A stretch of DNA of 64,000 nucleotides, taken from contig NZ_LT629710.1 of the NCBI RefSeq assembly GCF_900104535.1, positions 1,922,001 through 1,986,000 on the forward strand, in the 5' to 3' direction. Below the pieces are notes generated by a model. It had not been told where the DNA came from. It did not search any database and saw only the letters and a program-made list of their open reading frames with translations. The stretch is from Nakamurella panacisegetis (lineage in GTDB: Bacteria > Actinomycetota > Actinomycetes > Mycobacteriales > Nakamurellaceae). How positions within the stretch are numbered: position 1 is the first letter of the stretch; the number at the start of each line of letters is the position of its first letter. This document shows, piece by piece, positions 15,995 through 25,275 of this stretch. Both the position numbers and the translations under genes were made by a program.

Positions 15995-16896
15995 TCAGGC
16001 GCCCGGGGGTTGGCGTCGCCGGTGACCGACCGCCAGGGCCGCCGCGCCGAAACCGACGCACAGCCCTCCGTCGACCCAGGGTCGGGGATTGCGGACATCG
16101 GGCCGTTTGCCGAACGACATCGTGTCGAGCAGCAGCCGGGGTGCGTCGGCCCGCGGTTCGAACCCACCGAACACCACCCGCATCGTGCCCTTGCCGAGGC
16201 TGGTGAAGTCGACTCGGAAGACGAATGGGGTCGTCGGCATCATCGGGTGCAAGGGCAACCCGCGCCGCATCGCGGGGATCGGCGTCAGCAGACGCAGCAG
16301 CAGGCGGCCGCCGCGGACGCTGACCTCCGCTCCGGCGCCCAGGAACAGCCGGGTGAACAGGTTCGTGACCGGCCCGGGGTCCGGGCTCTACCAACCGCAG
16401 ATCCGGCTCCAGACCTCCGGATGCGTCGGAAGATCGGTGCGGATCGGGTCGTCCGGCAGATCGAGCAGGCGACGCAGCAGGGCCACCCCCAGTGGATCCG
16501 GCGCGCCGCGGCCGTCGAGGCCACCGGTGTTGCCGAGCACCACGACCCCGACCCGGTCGTCCGGCGCCATGATCATCTGGGCCAGGAAGCCGGACACGAT
16601 GCCGTCGTGGCCGACGGCGCGATGGCCGTCCTCGGCGCCGAGGAGGAAGCCCAGCCCCATATCCGGCACCCGCGGATCGGGCTGGAAATGGGGCTCGAAC
16701 ATCGTCGTCACGGTGTTCGGCGTCAGGCCCGTGCCGTGTCGGTTGGAACCGCGGTTGAGCAGAGCCGCCACGTAGCGCGCCATGTCCGCGGTCGTGGAGT
16801 ACGCGGCCCCGCCGCCCACCGCCCGCACGTCGCGCGGGCCTGACGGGCCGGAGCCCGGGACCGCAGCATGTACCCGGTGGCGAGATTCGCCCGCAC
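15995..16896 (-). pseudogene. Broken serine hydrolase (beta-lactamase family), C-terminal half only
   Basis: Reading from the IS end, the fragment VRANLATGYML is followed by a frameshift near 16830, then AYSTTADMARYVAALLNRG and GHDGIVSGFLAQMIMAPDDRVGVVVLGN, an in-frame TAG after RICGW (the paralog at 18014 has GPY here), and a C-terminal barrel-like part ending at 15995. The SxxK and YxN parts are missing altogether. It is similar throughout to the downstream half of the copy at 18014-19585, so the two are tandem paralogs or duplicates in decay. Confidence 0.85.
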
Positions 16897-16897
16897 C

Positions 16898-17889
16898 CTA
16901 GCTGTACTGCCCGGGGACGTTGGTCAAGCGGCTGATGGGAGGGATCTTGCCGATTGCGGTGTGGGGCCGGTGGTGGTTGTACTCGTGGAGCCAGGCCGGT
17001 AGGGCTTTGCGCCGGACTGTTTCGGAATTGTAGAACCGGCGAAATGCCCAGCCTTGGGCCAGGGTGCGGTGGAACCGCTCGATTTTGCCGTTGGTCTGCG
17101 GCCGGTAGGGGCGGGTCCTTTTGTGGACGATCCCCAGTTCGGCGCAGGTGTCGCGCCAGAGGTGACTTTTGTAGCAGCTGCCGTTGTCGGACAGGACCCG
17201 CTCGGTGGTGACACCGCGGGCAGCGAACCAGGCAACCGCGTTGCGCAGCACGGCCACCGCGGTGAGAGCGGTTTCGTCGTCGTGGATCTCGGCGTAGGCG
17301 ACGCGGGAACAGTCGTCGATCACGGTGTGCACGAACGCCGTCCCCATCTTTGGGTTGTGGTGGGAGTTGCCGGCCTTGCCCGAGGTGTCAGAGCGATTCT
17401 TGTTCCCTTGTTGACGGCCGACGTATCGCCAGCCGCCGCCGTCGGGGACGTTGCCCAGCTTCTTGACGTCGACGTGCAGCATCGATCCGGGGTGGTCGTG
17501 TTCGTAGCGTCGGATCGGTTCGCCGGTGGCCCGGTCCACATGTGAGAGCCGGTTGAGTCGGCAGCGGGTGAGCACGGCGTGGACGGTGGAGGCGGCGACA
17601 CCGACCTTGTCGGCGATGGCCACTGGGCCCAGGCGTTGCTTCCACCGCAGGTGCACGATCTTGCGGACGGTGGGTTGAGGTGTTTTCGTCGGTTGGTGGT
17701 GCGGAGGGACGAACGATCGGTCATGCCGGCCGGGCCGCATTCCCGGTACCGCTGGGCCCAGCGGTTGGCCGTGGGCCAGGACACGTCAAACCGTTCGGCG
17801 GCCCGGGCCACCGACCACCCCTCCTCGACGATGAGCCGGCCGATCTTCAGACGTGCGCGAGGGGTCAGTGCAGCATTAACGTGGGACAC
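16898..17889 (-). pseudogene. IS481-family transposase, frameshifted
   Basis: From GTG 17889 (GGAGG 5 nt upstream) the frame gives VSHVNAALTPRARLKIGRLI, an HTH (ARAAERFDVSWPTANRWAQRY) and GPAGMTDRSS. Near 17715 the family sequence continues in another frame (PPHHQPTKTPQPTVRK) through the DDE core: LHVDVKKLGN, VLSDNGSCYKS and NGKIERFHRTL, ending in NVPGQYS. One extra base explains the shift and I see no slippery heptamer, so inactivation is likelier than programmed frameshifting. The stop codon TAG (16900-16898) lies outside the element, in the target-site CTAG. Confidence 0.85.
16903..16924. repeat. IS481 terminal inverted repeat, left
   Basis: 22 bp starting TGTACTGCCCGGGG, the exact reverse complement of 17991-18012. 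Confidence 0.9.
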
Positions 17890-17990
17890 GAAGACCTCCG
17901 GTGTCGTGGGGCGGTTTCTAGACAGCTCCACTCCACGCCCGGAGGTCTTCCCGATCAACAACCGTCAGATCGTGTCGTCACACGAGTTCA

Positions 17991-18012
17991 ACCAACGTCC
18001 CCGGGCAGTACA
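17991..18012. repeat. IS481 terminal inverted repeat, right
   Basis: 22 bp ending in CCCCGGGCAGTACA, the exact reverse complement of 16903-16924. Confidence 0.9.
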
Positions 18013-18013
18013 A

Positions 18014-19585
18014 CTAGCTCATCGCTGCCCGCTCACGGCCATCAGGTCCGGCTGCCGGCGGCGAGTACCGGCGTCCGGGTCGACCTGAGTGCCGATGTCG
18101 GCTTGCCACAGAACGCTTCCTTGCGCTGAGCGGTAGTCCATCGAAGTGGATTGCGGTGACCTCCCCGGCCGGGTTCCGGCCGAACACCACGCTGGCCGCT
18201 GCCATGCCGTACCGGGAGAGATCGACCCGGAAGACGTACGGGTCGGTGTCCTCATCCGGGTGCAGAACGAGACCTCGATACAAACCGGGAAGTGGGCTCA
18301 GGGTCCGCAGCATCAATCGGCCATGCCGGACGAGTACCACCACCCCGGCTCCGAGCAAGGACCACGCCTGCATATCGGTCGGCTGAGCCCGGGGCCGGTA
18401 CGGGCCGCACAGACCACGCCAGATCTCGGGCCGATGCGGCACATCCGTGCGAACGGCCGCCGGCGGGACATCGATCAGATCGCCGAGCAGTTGCCCCGTT
18501 TCGGCCGTCAGCCACGTCGCTGCGTTCCTGGACCCGTTCGTGAAGGCCACCACCCTCGCGCGATCGTCGGGCGCGACAAAGATCTGCGAATTGAACCCTG
18601 GAAGCACACCTTGGTGTTCGGCGACGGCGTGCCCACCCATGTCGACCCGGAAGAAGGACAGACCCAGGCCCGGGATACGGGGATCGGGCTGGTACTGGGC
18701 GGTGAACATCATGACGAGCGATTCCGGTTCCAGGATCGCGCCACGCTCGCCCGCCCCGCGGTTGACCAGGGCGGCGACGTACCGGCTCATGTCCTTTGCG
18801 GTGGAGTAGATCGAGGATGCGGCCGCCGTCACCCACTCTCGATCGCTCACTGCCACAGCGCCCCTGGATCGAGCCGGTAGCCGGTCGCGAGGCGCGCCCG
18901 GAACCGTTCCGCGCGCAGAAGATCGGTGTCCTCCATGGCCAGGGGCACGAAGACGTTCTTGCGAAGGTAGTCGGCGAGCGGCTGACCACTGACGTGCTCG
19001 ACGATCTGGCCGAGGGTGGCAAACCCGTGATCGCTGTAGGTGCAGATCGTCCCCGGTTCGGCCGCCAGCCGGAGAGCTCCGTGGTAGTACTGCGCCGGCG
19101 TAGGGACCGGCTTTCCGCGGGCGAAGCTCTCGCCGAACTAGCCACTGCTGACCATGCGCCACGGATGCACCCACTCGGGTATCCCAGCGGTGTGGGTCAA
19201 CAGCTGCCGCACGGTGGCCGGTCGCCAGTTCGGGTCGGCGAGCACCAAGCGGTAGGCGCTCAGGTAGTCATTGGCCGGTCCAGGTCCAGCCATCCTTTCT
19301 CCCACAGCTGCATCACGGCGATCGCCGTGAACGTCTTCGAGATGGACGCGATCCGAAGACCGTGTTCTGGGTGACTGCCGACCTGGCCTCGATGTTCGCG
19401 AATCCCTGGCCGTGGAGGGGCTCCACCTGCCCGTCCCGTACCACGCCGACCGCCAGGCCGACGGTCGGCCAACGGCTGCGGATCGCATTCATCCGGGCCT
19501 CGAGCTGATCTGGCGCCGCCTCTCGTGAGAGCGGCGATCCCGGGGGCCAACCCCGGTGGCCACCGGAATGCAGGGTTTTGGCCAC
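18014..19585 (-). pseudogene. Broken full-length serine hydrolase (beta-lactamase / class C family)
   Basis: All family landmarks are present but scattered over frames: LEARMNAIRSRWPTVGLAVGV and HGQGFANIEARS, then a shift; RIASISKTFTAIAV with the SxxK nucleophile, then a shift; RQLLTHTAGIPEWVHPWRMVSSG, then an in-frame TAG (19140-19138) where relatives have Trp; FGESFARGKPVP and the YSDHGF (YxN-like) motif to GALWQ, then a shift; and YSTAKDMSRYVAALVNRG onward to 18014. At least three frameshifts and one nonsense codon make it a pseudogene. Intact relatives are D-alanyl-D-alanine carboxypeptidase or esterase-like proteins. Confidence 0.88.
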
Positions 19586-19726
19586 TACGACCCTGCGGCG
19601 GACGGCGCGGATCCGGAGGAGGCGAAGGACCCAGCCCGGGAGGCTGAAAGTCCCTATCGTCCTGGAAACGACACCCGCCTCAACGAGAGAAGACGACCTG
19701 GCCCCGGAGAAGCGCTGCGGAGTGAC

Positions 19727-20473
19727 TCAGTGGCGGCCGTTGAGCACACGGACCACCTGGTCGTAGTCGCCGCGCTCGGCGGCGTGGCGCAGGAACTTGA
19801 CGTTGTCGACCAGGATCTCCCCGGGATTCTCCTGTGCCTCGAGCAGACGGATGGTCTCGTCGGCGAAGTCGTCCAGCGGCATGGCGTCTTCGCTCTCCTG
19901 CAGGTTCATCAAGGTGGTGCGCACGGCCGGCGGCACGATCTCGATCACCTCGATGTTGGTGTCGGCCAACTGCAGTCGGATGCCCTCGGACAGCATGTGG
20001 ATCGCGGCTTTGGTGGCGTTGTAGGTCGGTGTCTGGGCCAGCGGCACGAACGCCAGGCCAGAGGAGACGGTGACGATGGTGGCCGCGGGCCGGCGGCGCA
20101 GGTGGTCGATCAGGCCGGCGAAGAGCCGGATGGGCCCGAGCAGGTTGGTGGTGACGGTGCGCTCGGCGATGTCCAGGAAGCCCTCGCGGCGGTGCCAGTC
20201 CTCGGGTTCCATGATCCCGGCCATCGCGATGACCATGTTCAGGTCCGGATAGCGATCGACGACCTCGACCGACGCCGAGGCGATGCGGTCGGGGTCGGCG
20301 GTGTCGATCTGCACCGTTCCGAAGCCGTACTCGGTGGCGAGTCGGTCGAGCAGCGCCGTGCGGCGGCCACCGATGATCACGGTGTTGCCCTTGGCCTGTA
20401 GGCGGGCGGCCAGCGCCAGACCGATACCGCTGGTCGCGCCGGGGATGAAGACGGTGTTGTTGGTGATGTTCAT
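19727..20473 (-). CDS. Short-chain dehydrogenase/reductase (SDR), DltE-like
   Basis: A 248-residue classical SDR: nucleotide motif GATSGIG (about 11-17), GGRR (about 35), AMAGIM at the NAG position, catalytic Ser in TVSSGLAF and the YxxxK as YNATK. ATG 20473 gives the natural N-terminus (MNITNNTVFIPGATSG). It is divergent from an XRE/MmyB-type regulator 103 bp away, a frequent actinobacterial pairing in which the regulator controls the dehydrogenase. The substrate is unknown. Confidence 0.92.
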   Translation of the reverse strand: MNITNNTVFIPGATSGIGLALAARLQAKGNTVIIGGRRTALLDRLATEYGFGTVQIDTADPDRIASASVEVVDRYPDLNMVIAMAGIMEPEDWHRREGFLDIAERTVTTNLLGPIRLFAGLIDHLRRRPAATIVTVSSGLAFVPLAQTPTYNATKAAIHMLSEGIRLQLADTNIEVIEIVPPAVRTTLMNLQESEDAMPLDDFADETIRLLEAQENPGEILVDNVKFLRHAAERGDYDQVVRVLNGRH

Positions 20474-20535
20474 GTCGCCCACGATGCGCGGATCGGCCGG
20501 TGGTTGAAATGGGTCTGTCCAGAGGGGGATCGGCA

Positions 20536-20548
20536 ATCACCTGGTGAT
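20536..20548. promoter_or_regulatory. Palindromic operator between SDR and XRE genes
   Basis: ATCACC-T-GGTGAT is a perfect dyad in the 103 bp divergent intergenic region, placed to control both genes. The regulator at 20577 is the obvious candidate binder. Confidence 0.45.
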
Positions 20549-20576
20549 CCCGGGAATCGACGCCGATCATGGGGTC

Positions 20577-21410
20577 ATGCGTGCAACCGAACTGGCCGAG
20601 TTCCTGCGCCGCCGACGTGAGGCCCTCCGCCCGGAGGACGTAGGCCTGGTGACCGGCTCCCGACGGCGCGTCGTCGGGATGCGACGCGAGGAGGTCGCGG
20701 CTCAGGTCGGCATGTCGGTCAACTACTACACCCGGCTGGAACAGGGCCGCGGGCCGCAGCCGAGCATCTCGATGCTGGGCGCCATCGCCCGCGCGATGCG
20801 GTTGACCAACGACGAACGCGACTACCTGTACCGGGTGGCCGGCCACGCCGCGCCCGACCGGGCTCTGGAGAGCGCCCACGTCGCCCCCGGACTCCTGCGC
20901 GTTCTCGACCGTCTGCACGACACCCCGGCGCTGATCCTGAGTCCGTTGCTGGAGACCCTGGTCGCGAACGACATGGCAATCGCCCTGTTCGGCGACCACA
21001 CGGCTCGTACCGGGCTGGACCGCTACGACGTGTACCGCTGGTTCACCGACCCGGCCGCGCGCGAGGTCTACCCGGCGGCCGACCACGAGCGGCAGAGCCG
21101 CGCCGTCGTGGCGAATCTGCGAGTGGCCTACGGCCAGATGGGCCCACGATCTCGCGCGGCCGAGATCGTGCGCGTCCTGCAGAACCGGAGCCCGCAGTTC
21201 GCCGCGCTGTGGGACCGGCACGAGGTGGCCCGGCGCTTCGAAGATCACAAGGTGCTGATCCACCCGCAACTGGGCCCCCTCGAACTGGATTGCCAGGCCC
21301 TGTTCACCGAGGATGGTGCGCAGACCCTGCTGACGCTCACCGCCGCCCCCCGATCGGCCGCGAGTGAGCAGCTGGCCCTGCTGGCCGTCGTTGGTGCACA
21401 ACCCTTTTGA
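20577..21410 (+). CDS. XRE-family HTH regulator with MmyB-like ligand-binding domain
   Basis: The 277-residue protein has an N-terminal helix-turn-helix (LAEFLRRRREALRPEDVG, then GMRREEVAAQVGMSVNYYTRLEQGRG, about 5-65) and a C-terminal MmyB ligand-binding-type domain (LIHPQLGPLELDCQALF and neighbours), which resembles a PAS-like fold binding fatty acids in characterised members. ATG 20577 starts MRATELAEF; the GTG frame further upstream is less likely. It is transcribed divergently from the SDR gene, its probable target. Confidence 0.9.
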   Translation: MRATELAEFLRRRREALRPEDVGLVTGSRRRVVGMRREEVAAQVGMSVNYYTRLEQGRGPQPSISMLGAIARAMRLTNDERDYLYRVAGHAAPDRALESAHVAPGLLRVLDRLHDTPALILSPLLETLVANDMAIALFGDHTARTGLDRYDVYRWFTDPAAREVYPAADHERQSRAVVANLRVAYGQMGPRSRAAEIVRVLQNRSPQFAALWDRHEVARRFEDHKVLIHPQLGPLELDCQALFTEDGAQTLLTLTAAPRSAASEQLALLAVVGAQPF

Positions 21411-21431
21411 CGCGCGGCCCGGCGCGGGCGA

Positions 21432-21998
21432 TCAGCGGGTCGAGCGCAGCGTCTCGAGAATCTCGCCGCTGGTGGCGGTTTCGCCCAACTTGGGGAAGAC
21501 GCGCTCGACACTGTGGCGGTGGGCCGCGTCGTCGAAGTCCGTCATCGCGTCGGTGGCCAGCACGACGTGGTAGCCGTGGTCGGAGGCCGACCGCGCGGTG
21601 GACTCGACCCCGGAGCTGGTGGCGATGCCGGCCAGCACGACCTGGGTGACGCCGAGATCCCGCAGCACCGTGTCGAGACCGGTGTCGTGGAAGGCACTCC
21701 GGCGCCGCTTCGAGATCAGGTGATCACCGGGTTGCACGTCGAGCTCGTCGACCAGCTCCGTCCAGCGGGCCGGCAGATCGAACCTGGTCCCGGAGCCGCC
21801 GGTCGCAGTGCGCCCGGGTGGCCGTCCGGTGACGTTGACCAGGATCACCGGCAGTCCGTGACGGCGGAACTGCGCGGCCAGTGCAGCCGAATTCTGGACG
21901 ACGGTGGCGACCGCATCGTTCTTGCCGGTCTCGACGATCCCGCGCTGCAGATCGATGACGACCAACGCGGGGGTGGGGTCGATGGTGGTGACGGGCAT
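21432..21998 (-). CDS. Isochorismatase-family hydrolase
   Basis: The 188-residue protein has the isochorismatase core: catalytic Asp in ALVVIDLQRG (about 11-20) and Lys in ISKRRRSAF (about 98-104). The third residue, normally Cys in cysteine-hydrolase members, falls in GIATSSGVESTARSA, where Ser/Gly are found instead. True isochorismatases such as PhzD and EntB also lack this Cys, so a vinyl-ether hydrolase-type activity, or none, is possible. It is the third gene of the MarR-MFS operon, 81 nt after the transporter. Confidence 0.88.
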   Translation of the reverse strand: MPVTTIDPTPALVVIDLQRGIVETGKNDAVATVVQNSAALAAQFRRHGLPVILVNVTGRPPGRTATGGSGTRFDLPARWTELVDELDVQPGDHLISKRRRSAFHDTGLDTVLRDLGVTQVVLAGIATSSGVESTARSASDHGYHVVLATDAMTDFDDAAHRHSVERVFPKLGETATSGEILETLRSTR

Positions 21999-22079
21999 GG
22001 GTTGCCTTTCGGTGGTGGGTGGGTCGGAACAATGGAAGCGTCAACTGCGAACGGTTGCGCGGCGGGGAGTCTCGTGAGT

Positions 22080-23816
22080 TCAGTCGGAGCGCGCGACGGC
22101 TCGATCCGGCCGGTCGCCGGTGACCGGCCGGGCACCGCGGAGCAGTGACGCGACGGCGGCCAGCAGGGCCAGGACGGCGGCGAAGGCGAACACGACCAGG
22201 AGCCCGGAATGGAATGGTCCGGAAATGAGGCCGGGGAAGAACTCCCGGCCGGTGAGGGTCTGCTGCTGCGAGGAGGTGAGGGTGGACAGCACGCCAGAGG
22301 GCTGCAGCAGGTGCTGGATCGGGTTGACACCCAGCTGAGCGGCGAACAGCGATGAGACCGGAGGGAGCGAACCGACCTGGGCCGCGGTAGGGGCCGGAAC
22401 CCCCTGCTGTTGCAGGCCGGCGGTGAGGGTGTGCGGCAGGTTGCTGGCCAGTCCGGCGATCATCAGGGAGAAGAAGACGGCGATCGACGCGGCGGTGCCG
22501 GTGTTCTGGAACGTGGCGCGCATCCCGGAGGCGATCCCGCGCTGGTGGGCCGGCACGCTGCTCATGATCGAGGACGAGTTCGGCGACGCGAACATGCCGG
22601 AGGCGATCCCGTTCACGGCGATCAGGACGGCGAAGACCCAGTAGGAGAAGTCGGTCGGTATCAGCATCAGGCCGAGGAAGCTGACCCCGAACAGCACCGC
22701 GCCGGCGGTGGCCAGGCTGCGCGACCCGATCCGGTCGGACAGGTACCCGGACAACGGGCCGGCCACGAGGAACCCGGCGGTGAGGGGCAGCAGGAAGATC
22801 CCGGCCAACAGGGGAGTGTCGTTGTAGTCGTAGCCGTGCAGGGGTAGCCAGATGCCCTGCAGCCAGATGATGAGGATGAACTGCAGGCCACCGCGCCCGA
22901 TGGAGACGAGCAGCCCGGCGATGTTGCCGGCCGTGAAGGCCCGGATGCGGAACAGACTGAGCTGGATCATCGGTGCGGTGACCCGGCTCTCGATCATCAC
23001 GAAGGCCACCAGCAGGGCGAGGCCGCCCCCGATCAGTACGAGCACCGTCGGGCTGGTCCAGCCCATCGTGTGGCCGCCGTAGGACTGCAAGCCGTAGGTG
23101 GTGGCGACCAGGATCGCGCTCAGCCCGACGGCGAAGGTGATGTTGCCCCACCAGTCGATACGTCCTGGTTGCCGGTGGCCGTTGTCGCGCAGGGTGCGGT
23201 AGGCCCAGATGGTGAAGAACACCCCGACCGGCACGTTGACCCAGAACACGGCCCGCCAGTCCAAAGCCGCCAGCAGACCACCGGCCAGCAAGCCGATGAA
23301 TTGCCCGGCCAGCCCGGCCACCTGATTGATCCCGAGCGCGAACCCGCGCTGATCCGCCGGGAAGGCGTCGGTCAGGATGGCGGCGGAGTTGGCCTGCAGC
23401 ATCGAACCTCCGGCGGCCTGCACGAACCGCCAGCCGATCAGCCACATCGCCGCGTGGGTCCCGTCGAACGGGTCGAACGACAGCAGGATCGACGCGATCG
23501 TGAAGACCGCGAACCCGCCGTTGTAGATGCGGACCCGGCCGAACATGTCACCCAGCCGACCGACCGTGGCGACGAGCACCGCCTGCACCAACCGGTAGCC
23601 CATGATCATCCACAGGAGGTAGGCGATGTTGCCCTCCGCCAACGGATCCAGGTGGATGCCGTTGAAGATCGACGGCAGGGCGATCAGCACGATGGACCCG
23701 TCCAGTGCGGACATGAACACCGCGGCCGTGGTGTTCGTCAACGCTGTCCACTTGTAGCGGTCCTTCTCGCCGCGGCCGGTCTTCTCGGCCCCCTGTTTTG
23801 CGCGCGCCAGATTCAT
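22080..23816 (-). CDS. MFS drug:H+ antiporter, DHA2/EmrB-QacA type (14 helices)
   Basis: A 578-residue permease: a cytoplasmic basic N-terminus, then about fourteen helices. It has the DHA motif A region GRLGDMFGRVRIYNGGFAVF, motif B-like WRFVQAAGGSMLQAN and motif C-like GINQVAGLAGQFIGLLAGG. Such proteins export drugs, dyes or fatty acids in exchange for protons. It lies 66 nt downstream of marR and upstream of the isochorismatase gene, so it is very likely the efflux pump controlled by that repressor. Confidence 0.93.
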   Translation of the reverse strand: MNLARAKQGAEKTGRGEKDRYKWTALTNTTAAVFMSALDGSIVLIALPSIFNGIHLDPLAEGNIAYLLWMIMGYRLVQAVLVATVGRLGDMFGRVRIYNGGFAVFTIASILLSFDPFDGTHAAMWLIGWRFVQAAGGSMLQANSAAILTDAFPADQRGFALGINQVAGLAGQFIGLLAGGLLAALDWRAVFWVNVPVGVFFTIWAYRTLRDNGHRQPGRIDWWGNITFAVGLSAILVATTYGLQSYGGHTMGWTSPTVLVLIGGGLALLVAFVMIESRVTAPMIQLSLFRIRAFTAGNIAGLLVSIGRGGLQFILIIWLQGIWLPLHGYDYNDTPLLAGIFLLPLTAGFLVAGPLSGYLSDRIGSRSLATAGAVLFGVSFLGLMLIPTDFSYWVFAVLIAVNGIASGMFASPNSSSIMSSVPAHQRGIASGMRATFQNTGTAASIAVFFSLMIAGLASNLPHTLTAGLQQQGVPAPTAAQVGSLPPVSSLFAAQLGVNPIQHLLQPSGVLSTLTSSQQQTLTGREFFPGLISGPFHSGLLVVFAFAAVLALLAAVASLLRGARPVTGDRPDRAVARSD

Positions 23817-23882
23817 CCGGGTCTCCGTGTCTTCGTCGTTTTCGGTCGTGCCCGAACGACCAGGTGGTGTGGCCCGCCGCGA

Positions 23883-24320
23883 TCAGAGGTCGCGGGCCAG
23901 ACGTTCGATCAGGGGCGCGGCGGCCAGCAGCCGCTTCATCTCGGTCGCGGTGAAGCCCTCGGTCAGCACGTCGGCCAGTTGTCGGCTACGGGTGTTTCGC
24001 TTGCCCTGCAACAAGATCTGTCCAGCCGGAGTGATCGACAGCATCACCCGCCGCCCGTCCGCGGGGTCGCTGTCCCGGCGCACCAACCCCCGCCGCGTCA
24101 GGGCGGCCACGGTCGTGTTCATCGACTGGGGGCTGATCTGGGCCGCCCGCGCCATCTCGGCCGACGTCGACAAGCCGGCGTCGGCCAGCCTCTTGAGCGC
24201 GGAACGCTCCGGCGTCGTCAGGTCGTCGTCGGTGGGTAGTTGGCGGACCCGCCGCACCAGCACGCCAACGCTGGTCAGCACCGCGTCGGCGACCGCCAGG
24301 GCGTCAACATCATCAGGCAT
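23883..24320 (-). CDS. MarR-family transcriptional regulator
   Basis: The 145-residue winged-helix protein has DLTTPERSALKRL, STSAEMARAAQISPQSMNTTVAALTRRGLVRR (recognition helix) and the wing DPADGRRVMLSITPAG. It would repress its own operon with the downstream MFS transporter until a ligand binds. Its ATG is embedded in a 43 bp palindrome and TAACCT lies at -13 to -8, suggesting a leaderless, tightly autoregulated transcript. Confidence 0.93.
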   Translation of the reverse strand: MPDDVDALAVADAVLTSVGVLVRRVRQLPTDDDLTTPERSALKRLADAGLSTSAEMARAAQISPQSMNTTVAALTRRGLVRRDSDPADGRRVMLSITPAGQILLQGKRNTRSRQLADVLTEGFTATEMKRLLAAAPLIERLARDL

Positions 24321-24353
24321 AGTGATCAGGTTACCTGATCACTATGCCTGATG
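24311..24353. promoter_or_regulatory. 43 bp perfect palindrome over the marR start (probable MarR operator)
   Basis: Two exact 21 bp arms (24311-24331 and 24333-24353) flank a single T at 24332. The arm contains CATCAGGCATAG and TGATCAGGT, so each arm may itself hold a half-site. It spans the marR ATG (24320-24318) and its presumed -10. Confidence 0.7.
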
Positions 24354-24387
24354 GCAATCACGAGCCTGGGGGCGGGCTGTCCCGCGG

Positions 24388-24969
24388 TCAGGCGAAGTTC
24401 GCCCCGGCATTGCACACATTGTGGTTCTGCGAGCTGTTCGGCGAATACGCCCATTGGTCGTAGTGGTTGGTCACGGCCGTGCCCGCGCTGTCGTACCAGT
24501 TGAGCTGGAGCAACACGAATGTGTCCAGGGACGTGAATTCCGCACCGATGTAGCCACTCTCGCCGTCGGCATCCTGCACTGACGTCCACCCGGCCGTCTG
24601 GTACATCACCGAGGTCCAACTGGTGCTCCAGCGCCCGGCGACCACGTCCGTGTAGAACAGGCCGGTGCGATAGACCTGGCTGGGCGGGTGCATGAAGGAG
24701 ACCTTGAGGAACACCCGGGCGGGGGCGGTCGACGTGCCGGTCACGTTCGGCAGTCCGGTGCTGCTGATCTTGTAGTAGTACGGGCTGTTGACACCGGTCT
24801 GCTGGATGTACCAGCCACAATTGGCCGCCGTGGCCTGGGGTGTCACGGCGGCGGAGGCCGGCACCGTGCCGACACCCATCATGGTTGCGATGATCGCCAC
24901 CACCGTGAGGAATACCCGCAGGGTCCGCTTCACCGGAGGAGTCCTGGGCTGGGATGCGCGTGCGTTCAT
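24388..24969 (-). CDS. Secreted hypothetical protein
   Basis: The 193-residue product starts MNARASQPRTPPVKR, followed by a hydrophobic stretch (RVFLTVVAIIATMMGVGTV) and an ASA-A signal peptidase site near residue 42. The mature part is beta-rich and aromatic (YYYKISSTG, GRWSTSWTSVMYQTAGW, LLQLNWYD) with two cysteines (CGW and NVCNAG) that could pair. I do not recognise the family. An AGGAAGG about 9 nt before the ATG supports the start. It is read towards marR, with 67 bp between them. Confidence 0.72.
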   Translation of the reverse strand: MNARASQPRTPPVKRTLRVFLTVVAIIATMMGVGTVPASAAVTPQATAANCGWYIQQTGVNSPYYYKISSTGLPNVTGTSTAPARVFLKVSFMHPPSQVYRTGLFYTDVVAGRWSTSWTSVMYQTAGWTSVQDADGESGYIGAEFTSLDTFVLLQLNWYDSAGTAVTNHYDQWAYSPNSSQNHNVCNAGANFA

Positions 24970-25275
24970 GAGATTCGCCTTCCTGGTGTGAGGTCCGGTG
25001 AAGCCGATGGCAATCGTTGGGCGGATCGCGCTGATGACGGTTTGGACGACGCCGGACCGCCATCCGTTCCACCGTCCGGCGATCGACGGGAGCGTGGCCA
25101 GCGGTTCGGTCCGCGGGGAGACCGGCCCCATCGCCGGACCCGGCATCGCAACGATTCGCCCGATGGGGACTTAAGGCTCTGGTGCCGTTTCGGTCTCGAT
25201 TCCTAGCGTGAGATCGGGCGGGTCCCTGGTGCCGCCGGCGCCTCCGCCCGGGTTCGCCTGGAGGAGATGAGACAG
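24970..25275. other. 306 bp divergent intergenic region
   Basis: It separates the secreted protein (minus) from the membrane protein (plus). Apart from the two ribosome sites I see no convincing promoter, dyad or repeat. Confidence 0.4.

Larger units (their letters stand above)
16903..18012 (-). mobile_element. IS481-family insertion sequence (about 1.11 kb)
   Basis: The element is bounded by perfect 22 bp terminal inverted repeats (16903-16924 and 17991-18012, beginning TGTACTGCCCGGGGACG). The flanks are CCTAGC (16897-16902) and ACTAGC (18013-18018), matching the NCTAGN target known for IS481 with one base of divergence between the two copies. It carries one transposase frame on the minus strand with a frameshift. 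It sits just beyond the 3' end of one degenerate serine hydrolase and at the start of the other. Confidence 0.9.

Noticed and set aside
17680-17740. Programmed ribosomal frameshift in the IS481 transposase
   Set aside because: IS481 transposases are usually single-frame and no slippery heptamer is present; an inactivating one-base insertion is simpler.
16388-19140. Amber (TAG) recoding in the two serine hydrolases
   Set aside because: The TAG codons replace different residues (Tyr, Trp), and several frameshifts accompany them, so pseudogene decay explains both.
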